From NCBI GenBank assembly GCA_006176705.1, contig QRFJ01000755.1, positions 1,363,525 through 1,427,524 on the forward strand: a stretch of 64,000 nt of DNA. Direction: 5' to 3'. Every line of letters starts with the position of its first letter. Within the stretch, counting starts at the first letter, position 1. The translations under genes and the position numbers were made by a program. Source of the stretch: Cocos nucifera. Taxonomy: Eukaryota; Streptophyta; Magnoliopsida; Arecales; Arecaceae. Of the stretch, positions 11,757 through 24,709 are shown in pieces. Under the pieces are notes generated by a model that did not search any database, had not been told where the DNA came from, and was given only the letters and a program-made list of their open reading frames with translations.

Positions 11757-14077
11757 TGTAATCAGGAACATGCATAGATCAAATCAAGGCATTTAACGAT
11801 CTAGTTATATGCAGAAAATAATATTAATCTATTTTTTTAATCTAAAAATAAATATATGATCAGATCACGTACCTTTGCATGGGTCAATCTATGCCACGAA
11901 CCAATGATCGTGAATGTTTTTAGGTCTCTTTGAAGCTGCATAAATATCTGACCTCTATAGGTATCTATACAAGACCTTGATCTGATCAGAAGCTTTTTGA
12001 TCTCACCAGAGTGCTAGTTTCCTTGAAGAGATCACATCTTGACAAATGGTTGAAGAGGACTCTTCTTTTCTCTCAAGACTCTCTCTTAAAGAAGAAGATG
12101 GATAGAAGGATGAGGAGGATGAAGAAGATGAGGAAGACTCTTTTCTTCTCTTTCTCAAGTCCATGCATAAGATCTGTATGCTAGAGATCATGAGAAGAAC
12201 TCTTTCTTCTCTTTTCTTCCATGCACAAGAGAACCCTTTCTCTTATTTTTCCACACCTTCAAAGAGGAACTCTTCCTCTCTAAAACCCATGCTCACAAGG
12301 AAGAATCTTTTTTTTTTCTCTCAAGACTCTCTTGAAGAAGAAGAAGAATAGGAGGAAGAAGAGGAGAAGGAAGAAGAAAGCTCTTATCCTTTTCTTCATA
12401 GACCCATGCTTGGAACCCACGTCCCACGCCTATGGGTCTCACATCCCCTCCTCTTGGTCTTGCATCCCATGCCCTCATGGATCCCGCATACCACATCCAT
12501 GGGTCTCATGTCTGCTGTCCATGGGTCTCACATCCTCATATCTCATGCCAAAAAATAAAAGATGGCATGAGGTTTATATGAGGAGTAAGGGAGAGAGAGA
12601 GTCCCAGTCAAACTGGGATCTCTCTTGGTATCCTCACTAACCCCTAACCAACTAGAAACTAGTTGCATCCAAATAGAGAAAAATTCTAGTCTAATTAGGA
12701 ATCCAATTAGATCCTAATTCAATTAAGAATTAGGTGCACCCAAGTCCTAATCAAAATTAGAAATTGGTCTCTCTTGCAATTGGGTTATCTCATAATCTAA
12801 TTAGGCTCGATCTAATCAAATCCAAACTAAGTCAAATTAAATTAAATTCAATTAAACTTGATCCTAGTCTGATTGCTTAATCAAATTGAGCCAAATAGCA
12901 ATCCAAATGCTAATTAATCCTCCTACAATTCACTAACTCTTAGTAAATTTTAGCATTACAATTTTTGTATTGGATTAATTATCAATCACATTGATAATTA
13001 GATCCATACGCAATTCATAATCGTGATTCAACTATTTGATCAGTCAAGAATCTCTTTTATGTGTGATCCCATAGATTCTAGTTTATCTGATAGTGAGATA
13101 TACGGTGATTCCTATCATAATATCATGAAAACTTCTTTCAATAGATTGGAATGATTCCAACTCTATCCATCAAGAATCATGGATCATCAAGATAATGCTC
13201 ATGGATCTCACAATCTACCAATAATAACTAGCAGTATGCAGTGGCAACCCATCAGAATAAAAGTAATGAACCTCTAGGTATAGTTACCATATGATTCAGT
13301 CCCTCTATCGTGAGTTTCGACCAAATGGTAGGTCATGGATAAATCATCAAACCACAATATTGATCATATAATAGATTCAATTAGCTCGAGTCCAACTATG
13401 ATTCTCATAGAAATACTTTTCTATCAAACACACTGCTATGGTCATATTCTTAAGGACTTAGCCTCTCAAATTTTATAGGACTATTTCTTTTAACTAAGAT
13501 TGATAAATACCATTTAGATGTGCATCCTACTCCTACAGTGGACCAACTATCGCCAACATCCACTACAAAAACTCATTGAGGTAATGTTTATGCGTAGTCA
13601 AACTCTGCCAACCTTACTATGAGTAGTCGTGGCATTGTAGGTTAAATGACTATTCACACAACTGCAGCATTGAGAAAGTCACTAATGAGTGAGCAATGAT
13701 TCATGTGACTTCTTGTGTTGGTTACTCTCAGTACCAGTTATTCTCTAATAACTATCTGTACTCTCGCTCCAGTGTCCCTATACTGTAGACTCAAAACTCA
13801 TCTATTTAAAAAAAGTGATCTATGCACCGATTTGTCTGGATTAATCACCATCTTCATGATAATTCTATGATCAAAAATAATTTAGGAAAACCACTAATGA
13901 CATATGTCTCAATTTTTTAACTCTTTGAGAATATGTGTCATCATCTTGTTAATCCTTTGGATAATTCATGGATACGTACAATATGAATGAAAATAAAACT
14001 ACCCATCAAGTATAAATTCATGTCCTAGAAATATGATATGCACGATCAAGATTGGCTTCTAGGGCATACATCTAACA
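11757..14077 (-). repeat. U 5' LTR (2.3 kb)
   Basis: It starts TGTTAGATGTATGCCC at 14077 and ends CTGATTACA at 11757 on the minus strand, and is followed by the PBS. The first 430 bases match the remaining 3' LTR at 3962-4407. The part at 12050-12400 is a run of purine/pyrimidine-biased direct repeats (CTCAAGACTCTC and GAAGAAG variants). The frames it opens look like low-complexity sequence, not genes. Confidence 0.85.
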
Positions 14078-14761
14078 CCTTGCCGGAGCCCCCTAGCCAG
14101 AAACTTATTTTGCAAATCCGATTGCTGTCATCTCAGCGGGGCTTCATTTTACTCCAGCAACTTTGGCCTGAGCCAGGAATCTATGGCAACAACCCTATTC
14201 ATAAAAGGAATGCAAGATAACTATTCGAAAAAAGAATGCAAGATAACTAACATAAAATAATATGTGTGTCAGAACAAGCCTGGAAAGATACGAACCAGCC
14301 TAGATTGGAAAGGATCGGCCTTAGGCGAGCATCAATCTAGCCTAGCTCCTCTAGGGAATGCTTTGTTCTAGTTGAAGGAGGATATTGACATTAGCACCTC
14401 CATGACTTCATTAACCTTCACCTTTATCAAACCATCCCCTACTCTATGATGCATCATGATGGCCACTAGTTCCTTTTCCAATTTTTTAGCAAATCACTTG
14501 ACCATGCTATAGCCACGACCTTGCCAATAATGCAGGAGGATCGCCAATATCAATATGAACCACTTTGGCTAGTTTGAAGTGGACTGTATAGTGTTCAAAT
14601 GTAAGATCTACTATATCAGCAAGCTAAATCATGTGTCAAACTTCTAGAGGCCATAATTTACCTATACGAGACAATTGAGATGCTCTATATTTTCAAATTG
14701 AATAACATTTTGAACTTTACAACATTGCATTATCTTGTAGAGAGTTAGTGCACAAAGCAAT
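14078..14761. other. Inter-element stretch between U and Z
   Basis: No LTR, PBS or known domain was recognised here. It separates the outer end of the U 5' LTR from the outer end of the Z 3' LTR, so it is older than at least one of them. A degraded coding-like segment in its right half is listed separately. Two short direct copies of GAATGCAAGATAACTA occur near 14209 and 14233. Confidence 0.6.
14385..14735 (-). pseudogene. Degraded coding-like segment, family not recognised
   Basis: Read on the minus strand, short protein-like runs line up across a few stops and at least one frame change: LYKIMQCCKVQNVIQFENIE, then GKLWPLEV, then LADIVDLTFEHYTVHFKLAK and VVHIDIGDPPALLARSWL, then FAKKLEKELVAIMM. 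The composition looks like a real protein rather than chance, but I cannot assign a family. It could be a host pseudogene or part of an older transposon. Its upstream side is cut by the Z 3' LTR. Confidence 0.35.
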
Positions 14762-15626
14762 TCTTGGAGCATAGTTTGTGATATATACGTGATGCAGTCG
14801 AAGAAAGCTAACAAAATTTATATTCTTTTTTATAAAATCTTTTTTAAAAAATGACTTACAAAAGATAGCAAAATTAGAATTAAAAAAATTGAAAGCATGT
14901 GCAGCACTATCCTAAGGCATATTTCTATTCCTCATATAGAAACTATCCAAAAATACCATGCCAAAATATGACCAGTATCCTCTACTTGCGAGCACGACCA
15001 TGGAGGAGATTGATGAAGACTCTTTTAGCACCCAAAAGATGAAAAGAAGAAGAAATAATATAATTGAAGAGAGGGAATTATTGGAGAATAGAGAAGAAGC
15101 TTAGAAGGCCTTGGATCGCTTGCTGGATTAGATCTCAAGTGGACCTTTTTATAGCCAGCATATTCTGCTTGTTTGGGTTGGCCCAACATTCAGAGATTAA
15201 AGAGTCTAACATTTTGAAAATTAAAAGCCTAATATTTAAAAAATTAAAAGCCCAATTTTTAAAAAATTATTATGATAATTAAAAGTTTAAACGGTCAAAA
15301 TAAAAATAAAATAAAATAAAAATTTTGGATTGGCAGGGTACTAGGCCTACACCTGTACCCCTGCTCCTACCCCAACCCACCCCGCCCCATCTAGTTTGGA
15401 TCAGTTTGGTTCATGTTGTGCATATTAAAAATTTTCTTTCAAACCTCCTCAAATGCCTCTAAGGGCTTAGACAAATTTTTTTTTTCATATAAGGAGCTAA
15501 AAAAATCTTTCCACTCTTAATTTGGGACTAAAAGATCTCAACTAAGGTGGTCAAAAGAAAAGCATATTTGGAGGAAAACTTTATTTGGTAAATTTTGAGT
15601 TTCCAAATTAAAATTTTTCTTTAACA
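14762..15626 (-). repeat. Z 3' LTR
   Basis: On the minus strand it starts TGTTAAAG at 15626, right after a polypurine tract, and ends GCTCCAAGA at 14762, where the other copy has GCTCCAACA. It aligns with 62560-63366, for example at AGAAAGCTAACAAAATTTAT and AAAGATCTCAA. Roughly one base in eight differs by eye, so it is an old insertion. Confidence 0.8.
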
Positions 15627-15640
15627 ATCCCCTACAAAAT
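15627..15640 (-). promoter_or_regulatory. Z polypurine tract
   Basis: The minus strand reads TTTTGTAGGGGAT immediately before the LTR start TGTTAAAG. Its position and G-rich form fit the plus-strand primer. Confidence 0.65.
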
Positions 15641-16399
15641 TTTAAAAATTTTAAATAATAATATAATAAAATAAAATATAATTTTTTGGATGCTTATACT
15701 ATATAATGGATAAGGTATCTTTATAAGATTTAACCTTATTTAGTCTGAATAGTTTCCATCTGAAGAAATCAAAGTGAATTAGGTCTTGAATTACATTTTT
15801 TTTTGACCTAGGCTTTAACTACCACACATATAGTGTAGAGTTCTTCATCGTAAGTCTATGCATTAGTGGCTTTGCATATGTATCTTGATTTTTCATAAGC
15901 ATTACCAAAAATAGCATAGATCTCATATCCACGATCATGTACGAATACTCTTATATAGATGAGGCCCTCTAAAGATATCTATAGAATCACATCTCATAGA
16001 AAATACCACCTTGGGTCTCATTCAAAGCTAGTCTCTTTCTTAACTACTACACAAGAGCACTAAACACCATAGGGATAGGATTTGTATTAGTTTAAGGTGT
16101 GCTCTTTGACCAACCAGTTAGCTTGTTATTACTATATTGAACCTCCTTCAAGGGATCTTCTATCATAGAGATTGGGTTCCCATTATTAGATGGTCTATTA
16201 TGGACAAAGTCTCATCTCCCTTGATATCTCGAGAACCTTCTCCTGTTCAAGCCTTTAGTAAGATAGTCAGCAATATTTTGATTAAATCTTATAAAATTTA
16301 ATACTATTATATCATACTTTTATTCCCATCTAATAGACTTTTGTCTCAACTTATAATATATCTATTAGTTTTAGAATTTATGAGTTTTTTTTTCATAGA

Positions 16400-17640
16400 A
16401 ATCAATTACATCTCTAGAATACAGTGAATAGATATAAGAGGAATAAAAGTTTGTATCAAAAGAATAGATTACTATAAATTTTTTAGCCACTTAGCTTCTA
16501 AAGATATGATATCAAGGGCTATTAACTCTGCTTTCATGATGCTTCTAGCTATTATAGTTTGCCTTACAGATTATTAAGAAATAGCACTACCATCAAGAGA
16601 AAGACACATCCAGAAGTAGACTTAATATTTAAGGAATCAGATATTAAGTTGGCATCAATATATCCCTCAAGTATAACTGATAGCTAATATATCTAAGCTC
16701 ATAAGCTATGGTACCTTTAAGATACTGGAATACTCTTTCTAAGGTAATCTAGAGAAATATACTAGGATTACCGGTATATCTACTCAATCTAAAATAAGCT
16801 TAGGCAATATCAGGTCTAGTTCTATTGACTAGATATAAGAGTGATCTAATGATTTGAGTATATCTTTCTTGATCCACAGAGTTACCATTATTCTTTACTA
16901 ATTGAACACTAGGTTTATATGGTGTAGACACAGGAGAATGATCTAAGTATCTAAATTTGTTTAAGATCATTTTAGTATAATATGATTGAGTTAGCCAATA
17001 GAAATTAAATGATGTATCAATCTTCTTACCTAAGATTATGTTAGCTTTACCAAGATCTTTCATATTAAAGTGATTTGATAATAGAGTTTTGATATTATTA
17101 ATTAGATCAATATTTAGTGCTAATATTACTATATCATCTACATATAGATAAAAATAGATACATCGATCATCAAATCTCCTATAATATAGATGATTGTCAT
17201 AGTCATTGATTTGAAAATCATAAGAACGAATAACACTACCAAATTTCTCATGCCATCATTTAGGTGCTTGTTTCAGCCCATATAAGGATTTAACTAGCTT
17301 GCATGTTTTATTTTCTTATCCAGACATAGAAAAATCTTCAGGTTATCTCATATAGATCTCTTGTTCTAGATCACCATGAAGGAAGATAGTTTTGATATTC
17401 ATTTGAAGAACAAGATGTTTATGAATAGGAGCCAGAGTAAGAAAAATTTGGATAATAGATATATGAGCAATGGGTGAATATGTGTTAAAAAAATCAAAGC
17501 TAGCCTTTTGTCCAAAATCTTGAGCTACAAGCCATGTCTGGTACCTTTCCATAGATCCATCTATCCTAAATTTTTTCTTAAAGATCCACTTATATCCTAG
17601 AGATTTGTTGTTCGGAGGTAAATCAGTAATAATCTAGGTA
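16400..17640 (-). pseudogene. Z pol, reverse transcriptase and RNase H
   Basis: Starts near 17640 with YKWIFKKKF, then LVAQDFGQK, YSPIAHI and QMNIKTIFLHGDLEQEIYM, the standard copia reverse transcriptase order. The catalytic box YVDDI is intact at about 17131-17145. KDLGKANIILGKKI and RSLLYLVNRTRPDIA follow (17063-16800). RNase H ends near 16480 with IMKAELIALD. Despite the intact catalytic box, stops and frame changes make it non-functional. The stretch from 15640 to 16400 is its decayed tail. Confidence 0.75.
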
Positions 17641-17949
17641 TTATTTCCAATGATTGGTTCTATCTCACTATTTATAACCTCTTTTCAAAAGGAAGCTTTA
17701 GGAGAGCTTATAGTATCTTGATAAGTTATCGATGTTTATTCAATCATGAAAGTAATGAATTCTTTATCGAAACTCTTTGCAATTCTAGCTCTCTTCTCCT
17801 AAGTTCAAGTAGAAGATTAGGCTCCATAAGATTATGATCAAGTTATGAAGTAGAAGGATAATTTGATAAAGAGCCAGAAGTAGAAGATATTGATGAATAG
17901 TTAGATATTGGATTAGAAATTCGAGTTTTAAAAGAAAAGATATTTTCAA

Positions 17950-18915
17950 AAAAAGTTGCACCTTTAGATTCAATGATAGTATCATTTGAGATTTCATTAA
18001 TTTCAAAATTGGCTACTAAAAATCCATAAGTGTTGCTTTCAAAGACAGCGTCTATTATTTTAGGTCCAATCCTTTTCCTTTTGGGTTCAGAGGTTCTGAC
18101 CTTTGCTAGATATCCCTACACTCAAAAGTAATTTAGCCTTGGTATGTATCCCTTCCAAAGTTCATATGGAGTTTTCTTATGACCCTTAGATGAAATTCTA
18201 TTTAAAATATAATAGGTTGATAAAAGAGCCTCCCTTCATAAGTTCTAAGGTATATCAAAACTTATAATCATGGCATTGACCATGTCTAGTATGGTTTGAT
18301 TCTTTTGCTCAACCATACCATTAGATTTAGATTAGTATGGAACTGTAACTTCATAAATTATTCCATGCTCTTCATAAAATAAAGTATATTCATTTGAAGT
18401 ATACCCACCTTCTCTATCAGACCTTATTATCTTAATCTTTTTCTCTTGTTAGTTTTTAGCCTTAGCTTTATAAACCTTGAATTTACTAAGAATTCATCTT
18501 TGGTTTTCAAGAGATAGGTGTAACAGTATTTAGAATAGTCATCTATGAAAGTCATAAAATATCAACTTCTTTCTTTGGTTGGTCCCCTATTTGAGTTACA
18601 TACATTACTATGAATAAATTCTAATTTTTGCATATTCCTAATTAAGATTGATTTGAAAGGTTTCCTAGGTTACTTGGATTGTGCACATATTTCACATCTA
18701 ATACTATAATAAATTTTGAACTTAGGGATTAAATTTAAATTGGATATCTTCATGATTGACTTATGATTTACATGATCTAGCCTACCATGCCACACATCAT
18801 AAGATTTAGTATTCATCACATGTAATTGAGTGAAGAAAAAGGAAGACTTTTCATTAATTGAAAGAGGTAGTACATTGATCTTGAAAAAAACCCTTAGATG
18901 CGAAACCTTTTCCAA
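17950..18915 (-). pseudogene. Z pol, GAG-pre-integrase and integrase
   Basis: GAG-pre-integrase lies at about 18820-18670, with DVWHGRLDHVNHKS and CEICAQSK. The integrase core at about 18440-18280 keeps IIRSDREGGYTSNEY, with the second catalytic aspartate, and SNGMVEQKNQTILDMVNAM, with the catalytic glutamate. Stops interrupt it, for example in PY*SKSNG. The C-terminal part below 18280 is poorly preserved. Copia order relative to the reverse transcriptase. Confidence 0.75.
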
Positions 18916-19299
18916 TAAACATTTCTCCTTTGGAGACTACAACTTTATTTGATTCTAACACAAATTTTTAATCTAATTATACCAACAAAGATCCACTTAT
19001 TAGGTTTGGATGAATCTTGAGAATATGCTACGCACCATGTAGAGTTTTTCATATGTCAGCCTTAGCTTAACTATTCCAATCCCTAGCATGTTGATAGATG
19101 TCTCATCTCCTATAATTACACTTCTTCCACTTAAATCCTGATAGAAATACAACCAAGCCTTATTAGCATGGACATGAACATTGGCACTAAATCTAACCAC
19201 CAATCTAAGTTTGAAAAAGTAAGGATAACGGTAGGTACAAAGGTTACTGATCTAAAGGTAGTGAATGAAGGTCTAGCTTCTATCATATTGATTTGAGAC

Positions 19300-20133
19300 T
19301 TAGGCTAGTTTGATTAACCCTTCTTGAAAGTGATGACTTTTCTTTCTTCCTATAATAATAGTCAGTAGTAAGATGGTTGTCCCAACCACAGACATAGCAG
19401 AACCTTCCATCATTATTCTTCTTATTTCCTTTTGGCTGATTGGGTTTAGGTTTGCCTTTAGGACCTTTATCCTTGGGCTTAAAATTCCTTCCCTTAGGTT
19501 TAAAGTTGCAATTTTGAAATTGTCTAGATTGATGGCCCTTAAAATTTTGATTATTATCTTGGGAATCAACCTCAAGTTAACCTTGGTTTACAATTGATTC
19601 TCTTTAGCCTTCCTAGGTTGATGTTGGTCTTCTATTCTAATGGATTGACTGACTTATCTAAGACTAAGTGTTCCCTAGATTCTCTTAAGTTCTTGGGCAA
19701 ACTTACATCGGGTTGGTGGTAACTTATTAATTAAACAAGATATTTGATAGTTTTCATCTAACATGGAATCACCCCTATAGTTTTGAAATTAGTAAATTTG
19801 GTCATTGATAGAGACATTATCTATCATCTTATAATTATTAAAGTCTGTAATAGTAAATCTTTGAGCACCTTCATTATCTCTAATATAGGCATCTTCTAAG
19901 GCATAGAGATCTTTAGCAATTTTGTATTTTTTATATATTTTATACAATTTATCTAAATGACAACTAAGAATTCTAAAACTGCAATGGAACTTAATTTCCT
20001 TTGAAGATTGGTCTAGTATAGATTTAGTATCTAAGGATTCAAAAGAAGATCCTTTAGAAAGATAAGGAGGATTTTTTTGTATGGCAGATATAAGGCCCAA
20101 GTTATGAGCCAAGCTTTTAGATGTTCTTGTCAT
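19300..20133 (-). pseudogene. Z gag pseudogene
   Basis: The UBN2-type core includes ALEDAYIRDNEGAQRF and FNNYKMIDNVSINDQIY (about 19960-19790). A zinc knuckle at about 19410-19360 reads CYVCGWDNHLTTDY, a CX2CX4HX4C motif whose last cysteine is now tyrosine. A basic, glycine-poor linker separates the two. The true N-terminus is unclear because the leader is interrupted by X-A at about 20450. Several stops. Confidence 0.7.
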
Positions 20134-20450
20134 CTTGCAAATCTCAAGCTATGAAATTTTTCAAGCTTGAGACTAGAGGCATCATCACAACCCATTCTAA
20201 GAGATTTAGGAGAGGGAATTAGAGAAGAAAAGATGAAATGAACGAGCTACAAATAAATCCAAAAATTTTGCTTTGTATTTCCATGATTCTAAATAATCTT
20301 TAGAATTGTTTTAGCATTTATAGTTATTGGATTAAATCCAACAAAATAAAATATTGATAGAAATGATAACTACCATATCTAAAATTTAGTAAATAAATTT
20401 TTAAGAATAGAATAAGACTATTTCAAAAAATTAAATTTTGTCATGAAGAA

Positions 20451-21420
20451 TGCTAATGTGGTGCTCCCAAGTCTTGGGAGGCCATAGAAGGAGTTAGGGT
20501 GTTGGCTCCGGGAGACTAGGATGGGTATGGTCCTAGAGCTAGGATAGAAGTGGTCCTAGGATGGTGGAGGCATGTAGCTTTTCACAAGCTTGAGATCTAG
20601 ATGTTGAGGATCTTGAGAGGCTTGGTTGGTGCTCCAAAGATCTGGGGATACAAGATAGAGCAAGAAATTAGCTAAGAAAAAAAGACTATAGAGAAGAAGC
20701 AGTTTTAGTAGATTAGTCAGTTCAGAGTAAGATCGGGTCGACTAAGTTGCAAGGTGAGTCAACCCAATCTCAGGGTGGGTCAACTATGTCTCAAAAAAAA
20801 AGCCAAACAGAAAGTAAATTTTTGAGTGTGCTAGACTGGCATGCAGGTTTATGAGTCAACTCAGTCCTAGGTGAGCTATCTCAGTTTGAGACTAGATCAA
20901 CTCAATATCGGAGCGGAGCAGAGCAGACAGATTTTCTATTTGGGGCTAGGGTCTGGTTTGATTATGGAGATCTGAAGGCCTAGTTTGATAGATCTTAAGG
21001 GGACTAACCAAGGGTTTGGACTAGGAGTAAGTCTAAGAAATAAGAGCATATGAGACATGGGTGTACATAGGCATGATGAGTGCTTTCATGTATTGGATTA
21101 GCCTAGAAGAATTTTTGGTCGGGCCTATTGTCTATGTATTTATCATAGATTGTATTAGAATTTTATTAACAATTAGAATACAGATCTTTTCTCCCTCAAA
21201 TTCTTTTATTTTTTCTCTCTAGTGTTGCCCCCTCAGGATCTTGAAGAAACCCTAGAGGGAGGGGTGCCTCCCTCAAGCCCTAGGAGGGAGGCGCCCCATC
21301 ATAGCCCCAAGGTGTATTGGTGTGGTTGTTGCCCTTAGAGAACATTGTAGGTCTCCTCAGGTCTATGCATAAGATTAGGTATCTTGCAACATGGTATCGA
21401 AGCAGTACCATGGCATAACA
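20451..21420 (+). repeat. X-A 5' LTR
   Basis: It starts TGCTAATGTGGTGCTCCC, which aligns with TGTTAGAATTAGTGGTGC of X-C with a 4-base gap. It ends GGCATAACA, followed by the PBS. Near the end, at 21392, there is an extra PBS-like TGGTATCGAAGC inside the LTR. Polypyrimidine and GAGGGAGGCGCCCC blocks are shared with the other X copies. Confidence 0.75.
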
Positions 21421-21422
21421 AT

Positions 21423-21434
21423 TGGTATTAAAGC
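21423..21434 (+). promoter_or_regulatory. X-A primer-binding site
   Basis: TGGTATTAAAGC, two changes from TGGTATCAGAGC, two bases after the LTR end. Confidence 0.65.
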
Positions 21435-22944
21435 CTCGTGGAGCATGAAAGCATGGGAGAAGTCATATAGGGAGAAATATGCACATCTATTCCATAGTAT
21501 ATCTCTGATCTACTTTCATTTTTATTGTGGTTTGCCCAACCAGGAGTAACGGATTGAAGATGGAGGTTGAGAGGATTGATAGGAAGGATTTTCTTTGGGG
21601 TGGAAGGTTTGGGTACATGATTTGCTAGTCGGTCTTTGCAGAAAGATCGGAGTATACGATGGTTAGAGGATAAGGTTCTCTGGGAAGATGGGTAGCATGG
21701 GATAGTTTGATGGATGAGAAGAGATCACCCAAGGAATAATGATCGAGGTAAGGCTGAAGAAGTGACTATATATCCTTCAGTTGTAGGAAGGTGGGAAAAT
21801 AGTCAGGGTGCATTCAGTGGTTCAATCAGAGTAGGGATTTGCAAAGACTTGAAGGTGATGGAGATGGTTGATCTATGGAGAGTCGCTATAGATTCAGAGG
21901 ATATGGAAGTCCTCGATGGTTTTGGAAGTACCTGTAGGATGCAGAGTATCCAAGATAGGAGCAGCGACGGTGGAGGTCCAATAGGTCAGGGCTTAGCAGC
22001 TGATCTTGGATAAAGTTTTCTTCTATAGGAGCACCAAGAAGAGTCATAATTCAAGTGGAGGATGAGTTATGTGCAGCAAGAGAGGATCTAGATATGTATG
22101 AGGAGATGGTATCAAGCCTCAAGATGAGATAGGTAGGTTTGAGCTCATGACAGGGTTTGAGCTATAGTTTCTCTGGATGAAACTGAAGCAATGGTTAGTG
22201 TAGGGGCAAACATCATGAAGTGCTAGGATGAAATTTTCTAAGATTTAGTCACTGAAAGAGAAGAGTCGGATGAGCTCTTGGTAGTTTTAGTAGAGCCCAT
22301 AGAGTGGTGTTTCTAAGATAGCTTTGAAGGGGTCCATGGAGTGCGGAGAGTTCGAAGGTGCACCAACGGTGTTCGAGGTGCAACGGTAGGCTTAGCAATG
22401 CAGTATTTGGTGGTTGGCCTCAGATGACTCGATTATAGAGTTAAGTTCTTCACGACATCAAGAAGACTTTAGTTTCAGGTGGAGCACCAGACAAAGGTGA
22501 CTTTACAAATGGAGAGAGATTTGGCACGAGTTCAAAGCAGAGAGATATGGGAGGACCTATATTCCAGCACCAGCACTGAAGATGCACAGTTTTAGGTAGA
22601 GCTATGTGTGCAGGTGGATAGGTGTTATTCTGAGGAGACCATATCAGGATATACAGTGAGTGTCGAAATAAAAATGCTATAATTTTTTTAAGAAAATTTT
22701 AAAAAAATGATGCAGCTGCCAAGCGAAAGGGAGTCTATAATTTTTAAAATGGTGCCAAGGAGTAAGCCAAAGTCTTCAACTATGGAGGTAGTCATTCCAA
22801 AGGTCTCTTAGGATGCACGGTAATTGAAGAGGATTGACGGAGGTGATATTTATACAAGAGGCTATCAGAGTATGCAGCAATAGTAGAATCATGCAGAAGG
22901 ATATTGTCAGGTATGTCAAGACTTGGGTGCACCAAGGTGAAGAT
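21435..22944 (+). other. X-A internal region, non-coding
   Basis: It aligns in patches with 26566-28197 of X-B and with the minus strand of 47333-49025 of X-C, for example at GCTGAAGAAGTGACTATA. The open frame at 21714-22013 is not conserved in X-B, so I do not call a gene. The end (about 22928-22944, GCACCAAGGTGAAGAT) is the polypurine tract. Confidence 0.65.
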
Positions 22945-23656
22945 TGTAAGAGTTGGTATGGTGCTTCCAAGCCTTGAAAGGCTATGAGAGGAGTCAGGGT
23001 GTTGGCTTTGAAAGACTAGGATAGATATGGTCCTAGAGCTAGGATAGGAGTGGTCCTAGGATGGAGGAGGCATGTAGCTTTCCACAAGCTTGAGGTCCAG
23101 ATGTTGAGGATCTTAAGGGGCTTGGTTGGTGCTCCGGAGACTTGGAGACATAAGATGGAGAAAAAAATCAATCAAGAAAAAAGACTATAGAGAAGAAGCA
23201 GTTTCAACAGGTTAGTCGGCTTAAACTAAGACTGGATCGGCTAAGTTGCAAGGTTTGTCGACCCAATCTTAGGATGGATTAACTATGTCTCAGGGAAAAG
23301 CTAGATGAAAAGTAGATTTTCAAATGTGTCGGACTAGCACATAGGTTTATGAGTCGACTCAGTCCCAGGTGAGCCGACTCAGTCTGAGATTGGGTCAACT
23401 TAGTGTTGGGGTTGAGCTAATGGGTTTTCTATTTAAGGCTAAGGTATGGTTTAATCCTAGGGATCTTAAGACTTAGTTTGATAGGTCTTAAGGGGACTAA
23501 CTAAGGGTTTAGACTAGGAGTAAGTACAAGGATGAGAGCATGGGAGGCATAGATATATATAGGCTCGATGAGTGCTTTCATGTATTAGGTTAGCCTAGGA
23601 GACTTTTTGATTGGGTCTATTAGCTATATATTTATGCATAGGTTGTATTAGAGTTT
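22945..23656 (+). repeat. X-A 3' LTR, piece 1
   Basis: It starts TGTAAGAGTTGGTATGGTGC after the polypurine tract. It aligns with 20451 onward up to GTATTAGAGTTT, where G is inserted. The last five bases, AGTTT, are the left TSD of G. Confidence 0.85.
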
Positions 23657-24602
23657 TGTTGGTGATAAATCTGCTTTTGTCGAAGTTCAGGAAGATGCCC
23701 AACCTCAGAGCAATCTCGTCTGATGGTGGCGACCATGACTGAACTTCAATCAGTATGAATTCTGGCTTCAATTCACTCTGGGATGGCCAACCTTTAACTC
23801 GTGCATGTTGGATGATCTTCTCAGCTTTGACTATTAGATCTTTTAGATAATTGCAAAACCCAAAGGACATTTCAGACTCGGATGAACTTGAATAGTGAAA
23901 ATAGTCTCCTAAGAAGTTAGCTAAGTATTTGGATAAATATTCGATCCTTGCGTAGTCTAGCCCGGCCGACCTCGAAGTTGGCCAAACTTCTTTTCAACCA
24001 GATCTCCTTCAAGCCAAATCTCTCCATCACAATTGGATTTCACATCGAGAGTCTCAGACCGGCAAAGCTTCTCCTTAGACGAACTTCTATACCTTGCTAT
24101 AAGTTATGGATCTTGGCATTCCTACATCAAGAATCTTGGGTGTGCAAGCCAGAGTTAGCAAAAGGACCTCGTCGTCTACACTAGTTCAACTCCCAACTCA
24201 GCGAATATCCTCCAACCTATGGACAATCTTGGAAATGACCAAACTATAGCTATTGATCTCCAATGGACTAGCAAGTTGTGACAATGGATACCACCCTCGA
24301 TAACAAAGTTCATGTGGCCCCGAACGGCCCACTAACAGGCAGTTATGGCTATCATCATCAGTTTGTTATAAGCTCCTCTAATATAAGGGACCTTCTAGCT
24401 ATATTTTTCTTTAAGTCCCAAATCTCTAATAAAATTCTTCTAAGTGCTCCATTTCTATTGATCAGAGAGCTGACTTGACCATCGAAGAGTCATACTGAAG
24501 CCACCCCCACCTCTAGTTTGGACTTATTTTGTATGTCTCAGTGGTGACCTCATCTTCTCCAACTCCAGCTCTTTTTGGCATCTGTAGTTTTCTACACTAA
24601 CA
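23657..24602 (+). repeat. G 5' LTR (946 bp)
   Basis: TGTTGGTGATAAATCTGC to CTACACTAACA. The TATA-like segment near 24378 (CTAATATAAGG) is decayed compared with the 3' LTR. Confidence 0.9.
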
Positions 24603-24604
24603 GA

Positions 24605-24622
24605 ATTAACACTAGAAGGAGG
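24605..24622 (+). promoter_or_regulatory. G primer-binding-site region, decayed
   Basis: After the LTR the sequence reads ATTAACACTAGAAGGAGG, where M has ATTGGCGCTAGAAGGAGG. The differences are transitions that remove the expected GG and CG. Confidence 0.55.
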
Positions 24623-24709
24623 GGCCATAGTTGAACCCTTGTTCTTAAAGGAACACTCAATTGAATTCCATCTCTTCTTTAGTTCTTCTTCTCTGATGCA
24701 CACTGCAAA

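Larger units (their letters stand above)
3962..14077 (-). mobile_element. U: minus-strand Ty1/copia retrotransposon, decayed
   Basis: Read on the minus strand: 5' LTR (14077-11757), PBS, leader with tandem repeats, gag, GAG-pre-integrase and integrase, reverse transcriptase, RNase H, polypurine tract and the start of a 3' LTR. The order gag-integrase-reverse transcriptase defines copia. The 3' LTR is cut after 446 bases by X-D. A solo LTR, S, splits pol at 5644-8338. No frame longer than about 90 codons survives. Confidence 0.85.

Noticed and set aside
12003..12640. Open frames rich in serine, lysine or glutamate
   Set aside because: They lie in a purine/pyrimidine-biased repeat inside the U LTR and look like low-complexity artefacts on both strands.
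21714..22013. 99-codon frame inside X-A
   Set aside because: Not kept in X-B or X-C and no recognisable domain; treated as non-coding X sequence.
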